Numbered from the stretch's first letter, positions 47,860 to 58,377 are shown. The stretch: 64,000 nt of DNA from Haemophilus parainfluenzae (GCF_003252755.1 NZ_QEPT01000001.1:124001-188000), one strand, 5' to 3'. Notes: a model not told the origin generated them from the sequence alone. Translations and numbers: made by a program.

Positions 47860-50727
47860 ATGAAGAAAGAAATAAAATTAAACTTAGTTACATTTTGCCT
47901 AATAAATGCAATGAATATTAATATTGCTGAAGCTCAAACAGAAGAAATACTCGATCAAATAAATGTGGTCGAAAAAAATGTGGCTAATGATAAGAAACCA
48001 TTCACAGAAGCAAAAGCTAAAAGTACAAGGGAGCATATATTTAAGAATACTCAAACTATCGATCAAGTTATTCGAAGTATCCCTGGTGCTTTTACTCAAC
48101 AAGATAAAGGGTCAGGTGTAGTTTCTGTTAATATTCGCGGTGAAAATGGGTTAGGTCGAGTCAATACTATGGTTGATGGCGTAACGCAAACTTTTTATTC
48201 TACCTCAATGGATTCAGGTCAATCAGGCGGTAACTCTCAATTTGGTGCTGCGATAGATCCTAATTTTATTGCCGGTGTGGATATCAATAAAAGTAATTTT
48301 TCAGGTTCCACAGGTATAAATACTTTATCTGGTAGTGCCAATTTTAGAACACTAGGCATTAATGATATTATCACCGATGACAAACCATTTGGGCTTATTG
48401 TAAAAGGTATGACCGGTAATAATGAAACTAAATCAAATTTCATGACTACGGCTGCAGGCAGAAAATGGCTTGATAATGGCGGTTATGTCGGTGTGGTGTA
48501 TGGCTATAGTCAACGAGAGGTTTCTCAAGATTATCGTATCGGTGGAAGAGAACGATTGTCTTCGCTAGGACAGGATATTCTTGCCAAAGAAAAAGAAGCC
48601 TATTTTCACAATGCAGGTTATGTTTTAAATTCAGCTGGACAATGGACACCCGATTTAAACAAAAATCATTGGTCTTGCAATGCGCCAACCCCAACATTTA
48701 ACGGAAATACAGATCCAATTACAACTACAGATGAATTGACTGGAGTGACTGAAACAAGAACACCAGGATGTATTACTCGAGTAGAAAGAAAAGAAGAAAA
48801 TTATGATTATATTAGTGAAGAAGATACGCCTAACGAACCTCGTTACAATACATCTAGCTATCAACTTAATACTTATAAAAATGAAACTAGAAAAAAAATT
48901 CTGAGAGAATTAGAAAATGGTGTGCCTCCCAAAGATATCCCCGAATTACAAAATGATGTGGATTCAACAAATAACTCATTTGAACGTAATAAGGATCAAT
49001 ACAGTGTTGCCCCTATTGAGCCTGGCAGTTTGCAATCTCGTTCTCGTAGCCATTTATTAAAATTTGAATATGGTGATGATCGCCATAATTTAGGTGCACA
49101 AATTCGTACTCTCGATAATAAAATTGGTTCTCGAAAAATTGAAAATCGTAATTATCAATTAAATTATAATTTTAATAATAATCGCTATCTTGATCTCAAT
49201 TTGATGGTAGCACACAACTTGGGTAAAACCATTTATCCTAAAGGTGCATTCTTTTCTGGTTGGCAAGTAGAAGATAAATTAATTACAAAGAATGTGGCAA
49301 ATATTATTGATATTAACAATAGCTATACTTTTTTATTGCCAAAAGAAATCGATTTAAAAACCACATTGGGCTTTAACTACTTTATTAATGAGTATAGTAA
49401 AAACCGTTTTCCAGAAGAATTAAGTTTGTTTTATAACAATGAATCACACTCTCAAGGAAACTATAGTTATTTAGGCCGCTTCCAAGGGAGCAAAAGCGGA
49501 TTACCACAACGTTCAGTGATCTTACAACCTTCTGGTAAACAAAAATTTAAAACTGTTTATTTTGATACCGCACTTTCTAAAGGAATTTACCATTTAGATT
49601 ATAGTGTCAATTTTACGCATTATGCATTTAACGGTGAGTATGTAGGTTACGAAAATACACCGACACAAATTAATGAACCGATTTTGCATAAATCAGGACA
49701 TAAAACAGCGATAAATCACTCAGCAACACTTAGTGCAGATATCAATGATTATTTTATGCCGTTTTTCACCTATTCGCGCACACATAGAATGCCAAATATT
49801 CAAGAAATGTTCTTCTCTCAAGTCTCTGATGTTGGCGTAAATACAGCATTAAAACCTGAGCGAGCTGAAACCTATCAACTTGGGTTTAATACCTATAAAA
49901 AAGCTGTTTTTACAGAAGAAGATGTTCTAGGTTTAAAACTAGTGGGATATCGCAGTTTCATCAAAAATTATATTCATAATGTATATGGTGTATGGTGGAG
50001 AGATGGTGTTGTTCCTGACTGGGCAGCTAATAATGGATTTAGATTTACCATTGCTCATCAAAATTATAAGCCTATTGTGAAAAAAAGCGGTGTTGAGTTA
50101 GAAATTAACTATGACATGGGACGTTTCTTTGCAAATCTGTCTTATTCATATCAACGAACAAATCAACCAACCAATTATGCAGATGCAAGCCCACGTCCTA
50201 ACAACGCATCAAAAGATGACATTCTAAAACAAGGTTATGGTCTATCTCGTATCTCAATGTTACCTAAAGATTATGGAAGATTAGAACTTGGCTCTCGCTG
50301 GTTTGATCAAAAATTAACTGTTGGTATTGCTGCTCGTTACTATGGGAAAAGCAAACGGGCAACCATTCAAGAAGACTATATTAACGGTTCTGAATTTGAA
50401 TTAAATACTAGTCATGAAAGAACTTATTATGCAATTAAGAAAACAGAGGAAATTAATAAACAACCGATTATTTTAGATTTGCATATAAGTTACGAACCTA
50501 TCAAAGATTTGATTATCAAAGCAGAAGTACAAAACCTACTAGATAAACGTTATGTTGATCCTTTAGATTCTGGCAACGATGCGGCATCTCAACGATATTA
50601 TTCAAGCTTAAATGATTCCATTTGTAGCAAAAATGATACTTGCGAAAACGGAATAAAAGATAAATCTGTACTTTACAATTTTGCACGAGGAAGAACTTAT
50701 ATTCTCAGTTTAAACTATAAATTCTAA
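47860..50727 (+). CDS. hup: Haem-utilisation TonB-dependent receptor Hup
   Basis: Outer-membrane receptor of 955 residues in the haemoglobin/transferrin/lactoferrin receptor family. Signal peptide about 1-25, TonB box region LDQINVVEK, plug (about 48-190; IDQVIRSIPGAFTQQDKGSGVVSVNIRGENGLGRV) and a barrel ending in a C-terminal phenylalanine (SLNYKF). Its place between cmk and mtnN matches H. influenzae Hup (HI1217), a general haem-uptake receptor. A large loop at about residues 240-390 is charged and probably extracellular. Fur box at 47820-47838; strong AAGGGG ahead of the start. Confidence 0.87.
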   Translation: MKKEIKLNLVTFCLINAMNINIAEAQTEEILDQINVVEKNVANDKKPFTEAKAKSTREHIFKNTQTIDQVIRSIPGAFTQQDKGSGVVSVNIRGENGLGRVNTMVDGVTQTFYSTSMDSGQSGGNSQFGAAIDPNFIAGVDINKSNFSGSTGINTLSGSANFRTLGINDIITDDKPFGLIVKGMTGNNETKSNFMTTAAGRKWLDNGGYVGVVYGYSQREVSQDYRIGGRERLSSLGQDILAKEKEAYFHNAGYVLNSAGQWTPDLNKNHWSCNAPTPTFNGNTDPITTTDELTGVTETRTPGCITRVERKEENYDYISEEDTPNEPRYNTSSYQLNTYKNETRKKILRELENGVPPKDIPELQNDVDSTNNSFERNKDQYSVAPIEPGSLQSRSRSHLLKFEYGDDRHNLGAQIRTLDNKIGSRKIENRNYQLNYNFNNNRYLDLNLMVAHNLGKTIYPKGAFFSGWQVEDKLITKNVANIIDINNSYTFLLPKEIDLKTTLGFNYFINEYSKNRFPEELSLFYNNESHSQGNYSYLGRFQGSKSGLPQRSVILQPSGKQKFKTVYFDTALSKGIYHLDYSVNFTHYAFNGEYVGYENTPTQINEPILHKSGHKTAINHSATLSADINDYFMPFFTYSRTHRMPNIQEMFFSQVSDVGVNTALKPERAETYQLGFNTYKKAVFTEEDVLGLKLVGYRSFIKNYIHNVYGVWWRDGVVPDWAANNGFRFTIAHQNYKPIVKKSGVELEINYDMGRFFANLSYSYQRTNQPTNYADASPRPNNASKDDILKQGYGLSRISMLPKDYGRLELGSRWFDQKLTVGIAARYYGKSKRATIQEDYINGSEFELNTSHERTYYAIKKTEEINKQPIILDLHISYEPIKDLIIKAEVQNLLDKRYVDPLDSGNDAASQRYYSSLNDSICSKNDTCENGIKDKSVLYNFARGRTYILSLNYKF

Positions 50728-50738
50728 TGGGTTTATAT

Positions 50739-50770
50739 AAAAGGCATAGTTAGTTAACTATGCCTTTTTA
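50739..50770 (+). terminator. Terminator of hup
   Basis: A 14-bp perfect stem, 50739-50752 with 50755-50768, ends in a T-run 12 bp behind the stop codon. Confidence 0.92.
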
Positions 50771-50827
50771 AACAATGTTTGTTGTTTTATTCAAAAATTA
50801 ATCATCTTATTTACAGATTATAAAGCA

Positions 50828-51517
50828 CTATAGTCTATCTATCATTGCCAACACTAACGCCGAAGACTGCTTTGCAGCCAAGGGTAAAAACTCTTCAAAT
50901 GACATACTCGCTTCGCCATCACCTGCATCTGAAATAGCTCGAACGACCACAAAAGGTGCGTTAAAGGCATGACAAACTTGTGCAATCGCTGTTGCTTCCA
51001 TTTCTACTGCTGTTACATTAGGGAAATCCACTTTAATTTGAGCAATTTTTTCTTCACTATTAATAAAGCTATCTCCCGAGCAAATTAAACCACGTTTCAC
51101 ATTTTGCCCTTGTGATTGGGCAATTTCATCTGCTAAATCCGCTAATTGTTTATCTGAAAGAAAAGCCGCTGGATTCGCGGGTAATTGACCTTTTTCATAG
51201 CCAAATGCCGTCACATCAGCATCGTGATAGCGGGTTTCATCGGAAATAACGATATCCCCAACTTTTAAACCTTTTGCGACACCGCCTGCTGAGCCCGTAT
51301 TTAAAACCACATCAGGTTTAGCCAATTGCAATAAAGCGGTAGTGCCAATAGCTGCCGCAACTTTGCCAATCCCTGATTGCAATAATGCGACTTCTTTACC
51401 ATTAATTTTGCCTTCAAAAATGACCGCACTTGCGATTTTCGTTTCTTTTTTATCTGTCATTAATTGGGATAAAATTTCCACTTCTTGTGCCATCGCACCA
51501 ACAATCCCGATTTTCAT
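50828..51517 (-). CDS. mtnN: 5'-methylthioadenosine/S-adenosylhomocysteine nucleosidase
   Basis: Nucleosidase (Pfs/MTAN) of 229 residues cleaving MTA, SAH and 5'-deoxyadenosine. [23 protein letters not shown] and [12 protein letters not shown] (catalytic and substrate-binding residues) followed by [12 protein letters not shown] are intact. It contributes to methyl-cycle salvage and supplies the LuxS substrate. Its ATG overlaps the stop codon of the upstream DsbA-like gene by one base, giving translational coupling in a dsbC-recJ-dsbA-like-mtnN unit. Confidence 0.95.
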   Translation of the reverse strand: MKIGIVGAMAQEVEILSQLMTDKKETKIASAVIFEGKINGKEVALLQSGIGKVAAAIGTTALLQLAKPDVVLNTGSAGGVAKGLKVGDIVISDETRYHDADVTAFGYEKGQLPANPAAFLSDKQLADLADEIAQSQGQNVKRGLICSGDSFINSEEKIAQIKVDFPNVTAVEMEATAIAQVCHAFNAPFVVVRAISDAGDGEASMSFEEFLPLAAKQSSALVLAMIDRL

Positions 51518-52233
51518 TATTTTTTCCTTTCTTGCTCAAGTTTATTCACTAAGAAATCTAATACCGCGACGCCATAATCATCGTTATATAATGTACTTGC
51601 GGTGAGAACATATTTTCCGCCCACCACCACATAAGGGAACGTAAATACACCATATTCTTCTGTTAAATTAATGGCATTATTCACATCTTCTTTTACTTCA
51701 GCAGAATGCACGACTTTATTAAATTCAGCTTTATTGATTCCTTGCGAGACTATCCATTCACGCATCTTATCTAATGACGATAATTCGGTATAACGTGCCT
51801 TTTCAGAGGTTTCAAATAACAGCGTATCTGATAACTCACCTACTTTTAAACGCTGTAAGGTATAAAATATTGTCGCTGAAAATTTTGCTTCATTCGTAGC
51901 AACCGGGTATTCATCTAATGCCACTTTATTTGGACGAATTTGGCTATAAAGTTGCAAAATATCTTGAGCGGAAGAACAAACTCGGCAGTCGTAATCAAAG
52001 AAAAATTGGATAGGAATTTTACGATCGCTTCTTTTGGCTTGTTCAATCGGTTCTTGATATGAAAAATAATCTCGACCATCTTCAAACTGAGCCACATTCG
52101 CTGGTGGTAAGTGCGGTGGATTTTTGGCAGAAAAATCCTTTGCATTGACTTCACCGAATGCGACATTCGTCACACTCAGCAATATCATTGCAAAGGATCC
52201 TTTTAATAATTTATTCTGCCAAACTTTTTTCAT
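51517..52233 (-). CDS. Periplasmic DsbA-like thiol oxidoreductase with CRVC site
   Basis: Secreted thioredoxin-fold protein of 238 residues: signal peptide (about 1-27, ending AFG), then [36 protein letters not shown] with CxxC about residues 82-85, and the cis-proline loop [14 protein letters not shown] near the C-terminus. These match DsbA in order, but the active site is CRVC instead of CPHC, which should change redox potential. It could be a specialised oxidase or reductase. It lies 3 bp after recJ, in the operon that begins with dsbC. Confidence 0.78.
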   Translation of the reverse strand: MKKVWQNKLLKGSFAMILLSVTNVAFGEVNAKDFSAKNPPHLPPANVAQFEDGRDYFSYQEPIEQAKRSDRKIPIQFFFDYDCRVCSSAQDILQLYSQIRPNKVALDEYPVATNEAKFSATIFYTLQRLKVGELSDTLLFETSEKARYTELSSLDKMREWIVSQGINKAEFNKVVHSAEVKEDVNNAINLTEEYGVFTFPYVVVGGKYVLTASTLYNDDYGVAVLDFLVNKLEQERKK

Positions 52234-52236
52234 AAA

Positions 52237-53961
52237 TTAACCAATTGGTTCAATATAATCGACTAATAATTGGACGTTTCGATTTCCACGAAACTCATTA
52301 ATCTCTAACTTATAAGCAAATTTAGCCTGCTTAATCGATAAATCGGGATAATACCGAGTATCGATATTAAACGCAATGGCATCTAATAATGGACCACCAT
52401 TTTTAGGCTCTACGAGCATTTTTAAATGGTTTTGATTTTGCCCGATCGCGCGTTGCTCAAAAATTTTAAATTCACCATCAAAAACAGGCTCAGGAAAAGC
52501 TTGTCCCCAAGGTCCGCCAGATTTTATCACTTCTGCTGTTTCAATACTAAATTCATTTGCTTGAAGTTCGCCATCCGTCCAAATCACACCTTGTAATTGA
52601 TCTTCATTTAACCAATCTTGCACCGTTTGATTAAAAATCTTTTGAAACTCAGGGAAAAAGCTTTCTTTAATGCTTAGTCCTGCCGCCATGGCATGACCGC
52701 CAAATTTTAAAATCATATCTGGATGTTGGGAATGAATGCGCTCTAATACATCGCGCATATGCAAGCCTTCAATTGAACGTGCAGAACCTTTTAAAATACC
52801 TTCTTGATCTTGTGCAAAAGCAATAACGGGTCGATGGTATTGATCTTTAATACGAGAAGCCACAATACCTAATACGCCTTGATGCCAATCTGGCTGGAAT
52901 AAGGCGATCCCCATCGGTAATTCATCAGAAAGAGCGGTGAGATTTCGGCAAATTTCTAAGGCTTCCAACTTCATGCCTTGCTCAATTTCTTTTCGAGCTT
53001 GATTTAAACTATCCAAATCTAAGGCTTGCGCTCTAGCCTCTTGCATACTTTCTGCAAGTAATAACTCCACACCAACAGACATATTATCTAATCGACCAGC
53101 AGCGTTTAAACGGGGTGCAATCGCAAAGCCTAAATCAGCCGAACAAAGTTTTTCAACTTCCCGATTAGCCACTTCGGCGAGAGCTATGATTCCTGGACGA
53201 CAACGCTTCGCACGAATTCGCATCAACCCTTGATAAGCTAAAATACGGTTATTTTGATCAAGAGGAACAACGTCTGCAATTGTGCCGAGCGCGACTAAAT
53301 CCAGTAACTCAGTAAAATTAGGTTGTGTTTCTGCCGTAAAAATACCCAATTCGCGAAATTTAGCACGCAAAGCGAGCATTAAATAAAACGCCACGCCTAC
53401 GCCGGCTAAACATTTTGAAGGGAAATCACATTGTTGCAAATTTGGATTAACAATGGCATCAGCATTTGGCAGTATTTCTGGCGGTAAGTGATGATCGGTA
53501 ATCAACACCTTCACCCCTTGCTCTTTTAAATACGCCACGCCCTCAAAGGAGGATACTCCGTTATCTACCGTCATCAATAACTGCACGCCTTTTTCCATTG
53601 CCATTTCAGCAACTGGCACACTCAATCCATACCCTTGCTCAAAACGATTTGGCACAAGATATTCCACATCAGTAAAGCCAAGCATACGCAAAGCTAATAC
53701 TGAAAGTGCCGTACTGGTTGCTCCATCGGCATCAAAATCACCGACGATAACAATCTTTTGTTGCTGTTGATAAGCTTCAAACAATAAATCCACGGCTTGT
53801 TGAATACCGTATAATTTATTAGGGTTCAGCATTGATTGCAAAGTGCGGTCTAATTCTTGGCTATTTTTGATATGACGAGAACGATAGAGACGATCGAGTA
53901 ATGCATTATCTGAAACAGGATTTCCGGCAGGAATTTCACGACGTTTGATGAGTTTTTTCAC
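52237..53961 (-). CDS. recJ: Single-stranded-DNA exonuclease RecJ
   Basis: 5'-3' single-strand exonuclease of the DHH family, 574 residues, used in RecF-pathway repair, mismatch repair and base excision. The metal-binding motifs DFDADGATSTALS (about 79-91), MTVDNGVSS, TDHHLPPEILPNADAIVNPN and the later GGHAMAAGLSI are intact. It follows dsbC (103 bp), as in E. coli. Confidence 0.96.
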   Translation of the reverse strand: MKKLIKRREIPAGNPVSDNALLDRLYRSRHIKNSQELDRTLQSMLNPNKLYGIQQAVDLLFEAYQQQQKIVIVGDFDADGATSTALSVLALRMLGFTDVEYLVPNRFEQGYGLSVPVAEMAMEKGVQLLMTVDNGVSSFEGVAYLKEQGVKVLITDHHLPPEILPNADAIVNPNLQQCDFPSKCLAGVGVAFYLMLALRAKFRELGIFTAETQPNFTELLDLVALGTIADVVPLDQNNRILAYQGLMRIRAKRCRPGIIALAEVANREVEKLCSADLGFAIAPRLNAAGRLDNMSVGVELLLAESMQEARAQALDLDSLNQARKEIEQGMKLEALEICRNLTALSDELPMGIALFQPDWHQGVLGIVASRIKDQYHRPVIAFAQDQEGILKGSARSIEGLHMRDVLERIHSQHPDMILKFGGHAMAAGLSIKESFFPEFQKIFNQTVQDWLNEDQLQGVIWTDGELQANEFSIETAEVIKSGGPWGQAFPEPVFDGEFKIFEQRAIGQNQNHLKMLVEPKNGGPLLDAIAFNIDTRYYPDLSIKQAKFAYKLEINEFRGNRNVQLLVDYIEPIG

Positions 53962-54030
53962 AGTATTTTGTTATTAAAAATGACCACTAAAGGAACATTC
54001 GATATGTGCTTTGATGATATGAATATTTTA

Positions 54031-54051
54031 AGGGCGTATATCATACGCCCT
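54031..54051 (-). terminator. Hairpin behind dsbC
   Basis: AGGGCGTAT (54031-54039) pairs with ATACGCCCT (54043-54051) with a 3-base loop, 13 bp past the dsbC stop codon. The downstream T content is modest, so recJ may receive read-through. Confidence 0.7.
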
Positions 54052-54063
54052 CACTACTAACAA

Positions 54064-54750
54064 TTATTGTGCTGATTCTTGTAACACAGCTAATAAATCT
54101 TGAGGTTTTAAATATCCCCCAAGCATTTCACCTGTTGAAGTCACAATACTTGGCGTACCTTTCACACCAAGTTGTACACCTAAATCATACTGTTTTTTCA
54201 CAATGTTAGGTGTTTTCAATTCTTTTGGTAAGTTACCTTTTTCTGCTTCGTTCAATGCAAATACAGGATCTTTCGCTGTCCAAATGGCTTCCATTTGGCG
54301 AGCTGTTTCATTCATTCCAGCACGTGGGAATGCAAGATAACGAACGGTAATACCTAAATCATTATATTCTTTCACTTGTTGATGAAGGATATGGCAATAA
54401 TGACAAGTAATATCCATGAATACGGTCACAACATATTTTTCATTTTTTGCCGGATAAATGATCATTTCGTTTTTTAACGCATTCACTTTATCCGCTAAAA
54501 GTTTACCTGCCACATCAACTGGGCCTTTATTTGTTAATTCATACATTTTGCCTTGCAAAACATATTGACCATTTTCACTTACATATAAAATGCCTTGATC
54601 AGTCACCGCTGTTTTAAGGCCTTTTACCGGTGAATCTTTCACTTCAATATTTTTCGCACCTAATGCTTGTAATTTCGATTTAATCTCAGCATCAGTCGCC
54701 ATCGCAGTGGCAGAAGCAGTGATTAAAAGTGCGGTCAGTAATTTTTTCAT
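54064..54750 (-). CDS. dsbC: Thiol:disulfide isomerase DsbC
   Basis: Periplasmic disulfide isomerase, 228 residues: signal peptide (about 1-18), N-terminal dimerisation domain, linker helix and thioredoxin domain with active site CHYC (116-119) in DITCHYC, and a GTPSIV cis-proline loop. It reshuffles incorrect disulfides with DsbD as electron donor. The ATG at 54750 follows AGGA; a longer frame 9 codons upstream lacks a signal. First gene of the dsbC-recJ unit, divergent from prfB. Confidence 0.95.
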   Translation of the reverse strand: MKKLLTALLITASATAMATDAEIKSKLQALGAKNIEVKDSPVKGLKTAVTDQGILYVSENGQYVLQGKMYELTNKGPVDVAGKLLADKVNALKNEMIIYPAKNEKYVVTVFMDITCHYCHILHQQVKEYNDLGITVRYLAFPRAGMNETARQMEAIWTAKDPVFALNEAEKGNLPKELKTPNIVKKQYDLGVQLGVKGTPSIVTSTGEMLGGYLKPQDLLAVLQESAQ

Positions 54751-54876
54751 TTTTATTCCTAAATATCTAAACAACAAAGATTAGAATTATAAATGGATCG
54801 ATGATTTGTGCAAGCCAAACTACCCAAAAAACTGAAAATGACTTATACTTCTGCCGCTTATAGAGGTTTATTTATT

Positions 54877-55975
54877 ATGTTTGAAATTAATCCAATCAAA
54901 AACAAAATCGCCGACCTTTCCGAGCGCACATCTGTGCTTCGGGGGTATCTTTGACTTCGATGCAAAAGTTGAGCGTTTAGAAGAAGTTAATGCCGAATTA
55001 GAACAACCCGATGTGTGGAACGATCCTGAAAAAGCTCAAGCGCTTGGGAAAGAACGCGTTTCACTTGAACAAGTGGTTGATACCATCAAGAATTTAGAAC
55101 AAGGTTTAGAGGATGTTGAAGGGCTGCTTGAATTAGCCGTTGAAGCTGAAGATGAAGAGACCTTCAATGAAGCCGTTGCTGAATTAGACGAACTTGAACA
55201 ACAACTTGCAAAATTAGAATTCCGCCGTATGTTTAGCGGTGAACATGATGCGTGCGATTGTTATGTCGATTTACAAGCAGGTTCCGGTGGTACAGAAGCG
55301 CAGGACTGGACAGAAATGTTACTTCGCATGTACCTTCGCTGGGCTGAAAGCAAAGGCTTTAAAACAGAATTAATGGAAGTATCCGATGGTGATGTGGCGG
55401 GTTTAAAATCAGCGACGATTCGTGTTAGTGGTGAATATGCTTTCGGTTGGTTACGCACAGAAACAGGGATTCATCGTTTAGTACGTAAAAGCCCATTTGA
55501 CTCCAACAATCGCCGCCATACATCATTTGCAGCGGCTTTCGTTTATCCAGAAATTGATGACGATATTGATATTGAAATCAATCCGGCTGATTTACGTATT
55601 GACGTTTATCGTGCATCTGGTGCGGGTGGTCAGCACGTCAATAAAACTGAAAGTGCGGTGCGAATTACTCACATGCCAAGTGGGATTGTTGTGCAATGTC
55701 AAAACGATCGTTCTCAACACAAGAATAAAGATCAAGCTATGAAGCAGTTAAAAGCGAAATTGTATGAGCTTGAGTTACAAAAGAAAAATGCGGACAAACA
55801 AGCGATGGAAGATAATAAATCGGATATCGGTTGGGGCAGCCAAATTCGTTCTTATGTGCTAGATGATGCACGTATTAAGGATCTCCGTACAGGCGTTGAA
55901 AATCGTAATACGCAAGCCGTACTAGATGGCGATCTTGATCGCTTTATTGAGGCCAGCTTGAAAGCGGGACTTTAA
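54877..55975 (+). CDS. prfB: Peptide chain release factor 2 (programmed +1 frameshift)
   Basis: RF2 recognises UAA and UGA stops. Translation starts at ATG 54877 ([14 protein letters not shown]) and meets an in-frame TGA at codon 26 (54952-54954). A +1 shift at CTTTGAC continues in the second frame for a 365-residue product, the E. coli length. The stop-recognition motif SPF (about 205-207) and the peptide-release GGQ (about 250-252) are intact; residue 246, threonine in E. coli K-12, is alanine. The frameshift makes synthesis self-regulating: low RF2 raises frameshifting. Confidence 0.97.
54940..54955 (+). promoter_or_regulatory. prfB programmed frameshift site
   Basis: The slippery CTT-TGA-C (54949-54955) is preceded by a Shine-Dalgarno-like CGGGGG (54940-54945) three bases upstream. 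In E. coli the latter reads AGGGGG (from memory); the first base differs here while spacing is identical. Confidence 0.95.
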
Positions 55976-55990
55976 TCATCTCTTTTATAC

Positions 55991-56024
55991 AAAAAAGTGC
56001 GGTCAATTTTAACCGCACTTTTTT
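55991..56024. terminator. Paired uptake-signal terminator between prfB and ycjF
   Basis: AAAAAAGTGCGGT (55991-56003) pairs with ACCGCACTTTTTT (56012-56024). The A- and T-runs on both sides allow termination in both directions. Confidence 0.92.
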
Positions 56025-56025
56025 A

Positions 56026-57093
56026 TTACACTTCTTCTTTTTCTTTCAGTTTATTCTTGCCTAGCACCGTATCTTTCATTACCGTGAGCAATTCTTTTTG
56101 AACATGAGAAAGTTTTGGCTTTTCTGCTTTATCAAATGCCAGTGGACGACAAAACTCCATAGCCTTAATGCCTAATCGAGCTGTCAATACTCCCACGCCG
56201 ATCCCCTGTGCAGCTCGTGCAGAAAGTTTTGCGGTAATATCTTGCGAAAGCCAATCCATCCCTAAATCTTGCACGATTTCAGTCGCACCGGCAAAAGCAA
56301 GATTCACTAACACCATTCTGAGCAAACGAAGACGGGTAAAATACCCAAGCTCAATCCCATAAATCGCTGCAATTTTATTGATTAAACGAATATTTCGCCA
56401 CGCAATAAAAAACATATCAATAACGGCCAAAGGACTAATTGCCACAATCACAGCAGATTCTGCCGACATTTTTGTAATCAGTTTTTTCGCTTTTTGATCA
56501 AAAGACTGTAACACCGTCTTACTGAATAAATGGGTGACTTCGCGAGCAGAATAACTTTCATTCAGCTGTTTTTCCCATTGGACAATTGAGGGATGTTGCG
56601 AATCCAATTTTAAGGTATCAGCAATCGATAAACACAAGGCTTTTCCTTTCTCGCTATCCTGTTCAGAAAAAACTTGATGATTTTTAACCGCACTTTCACC
56701 TATTAATCGCTGACTTTGTTCTTGTAAATTCAAACGCTTTTTGAGTTTCACTAAACGTCGCCATTCTGCGATAATTTCAGATAAACCAAACAGCACTACC
56801 ACAAAACTCACTAACGCAAAAGCAAGGTAAATCCATTGTTGGTTCTGATAACTGTCCCAAATCCATTGAACAGATTGTGCAACCGTCGCCCCTAAAAATA
56901 AAAGTGCGGTCAATTTTAAAACCGTTTTCCAACCACTCGCTTTTGGCTTCACTATTTGTTCAAATTGCTCGTCCAATAACTCCCCTTCTAAAGGTTCATT
57001 ATCGATGGTTGTTTCAACATTATAAAATTCCTGCTTAGGCAGAATTTCTTCCTCTTCTGGTTGTTGAGATTGTGTGAAAATTTGTTTTGTCAT
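56026..57093 (-). CDS. ycjF: YcjF family inner-membrane protein
   Basis: TIGR01620/DUF697 family membrane protein, 355 residues from the ATG at 57093 (ORF extends 27 codons further without a ribosome-binding site). Acidic N-terminus, two adjacent transmembrane helices (about 75-118) and a C-terminal DUF697 domain with hydrophobic segments (SAESAVIVAISPLAVIDMFFIAWRN). In enterobacteria ycjF lies next to ycjX in the stress-related psp region. Here 2.6 kb of other genes separates them. Confidence 0.87.
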   Translation of the reverse strand: MTKQIFTQSQQPEEEEILPKQEFYNVETTIDNEPLEGELLDEQFEQIVKPKASGWKTVLKLTALLFLGATVAQSVQWIWDSYQNQQWIYLAFALVSFVVVLFGLSEIIAEWRRLVKLKKRLNLQEQSQRLIGESAVKNHQVFSEQDSEKGKALCLSIADTLKLDSQHPSIVQWEKQLNESYSAREVTHLFSKTVLQSFDQKAKKLITKMSAESAVIVAISPLAVIDMFFIAWRNIRLINKIAAIYGIELGYFTRLRLLRMVLVNLAFAGATEIVQDLGMDWLSQDITAKLSARAAQGIGVGVLTARLGIKAMEFCRPLAFDKAEKPKLSHVQKELLTVMKDTVLGKNKLKEKEEV

Positions 57094-57177
57094 TATTCTT
57101 TCCAATAAAAATAGAAACGGTATTTTACTTCGAATTTCTTTAGCAAATCTTAAATGGCTGAAATAAAAAAGCAATAT

Positions 57178-57211
57178 TGACTAGAAAATAAAATGAGCTA
57201 CTATAGTCATG
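57178..57211 (+). promoter_or_regulatory. Possible promoter of the transglutaminase-Mer operon
   Basis: A TTGACT hexamer (from 57178) is followed by TACTAT and TATAGT near 57200-57208 in the gap between ycjF and the transglutaminase gene. Spacing is 16 or 19 bp depending on which -10 is used; no operator dyad is obvious. Confidence 0.4.
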
Positions 57212-57270
57212 TCCACAATTAGTTTATCTAATGTGTTAAGTTTTAACTGTTAACTAAGAAGGATCTTTTC

Positions 57271-58377
57271 ATGAAGAAACTTATCGCCACTGCGGTACTC
57301 TCCGCATGTTCCATGGCTTACGCCAATACCGACATTCCAAACTACAATACCGATTCTCATCTGTATGAATTCACTCAAACTTATGACTTAGTTGCGCCAA
57401 AAGGTTCGCAAGGACAAGCGAATCTGTGGGTGCCTTTACCATTTAATGGTGAGTATCAACAGGTAAAATCTATCCATTTTGAAGGTAACTATTTGGATGC
57501 CTATGTGACAGAAAACAACAAATATGGTGCGAAAACGCTCTTTGCAACTTGGGATAAAGATGCACAAAAACGCGATTTAAAAATCACAATGGTGATTGAA
57601 ACCAAAGATCGTGAACCTATGGTTAAAGGTGCATTAACGAATTACAAGCCACCAAAAGATGTTCACTACTCTGTTGATGTACAAGAATATTTGAAACCCA
57701 CTCAACATATTAAAACTGATGGTATCGTGAAACAGTTCGCCGATAAGATTGTAGGCACTGAAACAAATCCATTGAAAAAAGCTGAGTTGATTCACCAATG
57801 GATCGTCAACAATATGGAACGTGATAATTCTGTTTTAGGCTGTGGCGATGGTGATGTAGAAAAAATTCTGACCACTGGTGTGTTAAAAGGCAAATGTACC
57901 GATATTAACTCTGTTTTCGTTGCACTTGCTCGAGCCAGCGGTATTCCTGCTCGTGAAATTTTTGGTATTCGTTTAGGTGCAGCGGATAAAATGGGCAAAT
58001 ATTCCAAAGGTGCTTTCGGTAGTGCGGATGAACATGGCGTAGCGAACGTAAGCGGTGGTCAGCATTGTCGTGCGGAATTCTACCTTGCTGGATTCGGCTG
58101 GGTGCCTGTTGATTCTGCAGACGTGGCAAAAATGCGTTTAGCAGAGAAAAAATCTGTTGACGATAAGGATACACAAGCCGTTGCTAAATATTTATTCGGT
58201 AACTGGGAAGCAAACTGGGTAGGCTTTAACCATGCGCGTGACTTCGATTTATATCCGCAACCAGAACTTGCCCCACTCAATAACTTTGGCTATCCGTATG
58301 CCGAAATCGCTGGTGACCCGTTAAATTCATTTAATCCAAAAGAATTTAAATATGACTACGTCTCTAAAAAGCTCTAA
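57271..58377 (+). CDS. Secreted transglutaminase-like protein
   Basis: Protein of 368 residues with a signal peptide (about 1-18, ending AYA) and a transglutaminase-like cysteine-protease fold. The catalytic triad is visible: C209 in [11 protein letters not shown]265 in [10 protein letters not shown]281 in VPVDSADV. Function unknown; the fold occurs in proteases, peptide-modifying enzymes and inactive scaffolds. Strong AGAAGGA site. Its end overlaps the merT-like start by 26 bp, with merP-like next, so it belongs to a three-gene operon that may handle a metal or a thiol ligand. The link is inference. Confidence 0.78.
   Translation: MKKLIATAVLSACSMAYANTDIPNYNTDSHLYEFTQTYDLVAPKGSQGQANLWVPLPFNGEYQQVKSIHFEGNYLDAYVTENNKYGAKTLFATWDKDAQKRDLKITMVIETKDREPMVKGALTNYKPPKDVHYSVDVQEYLKPTQHIKTDGIVKQFADKIVGTETNPLKKAELIHQWIVNNMERDNSVLGCGDGDVEKILTTGVLKGKCTDINSVFVALARASGIPAREIFGIRLGAADKMGKYSKGAFGSADEHGVANVSGGQHCRAEFYLAGFGWVPVDSADVAKMRLAEKKSVDDKDTQAVAKYLFGNWEANWVGFNHARDFDLYPQPELAPLNNFGYPYAEIAGDPLNSFNPKEFKYDYVSKKL

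Noticed and set aside
50160..50172. CCAA-type repeat in hup as a phase-variation tract
   Set aside because: Only about two and a half units occur, far below the tens of CCAA repeats that switch haemoglobin receptors of H. influenzae.
54881..54950. Alternative TTG start for prfB avoiding the in-frame TGA
   Set aside because: The ATG at 54877 with the 25-codon leader and CTTTGAC slip matches the universal RF2 frameshift; the TTG frame gives an unrelated N-terminus.
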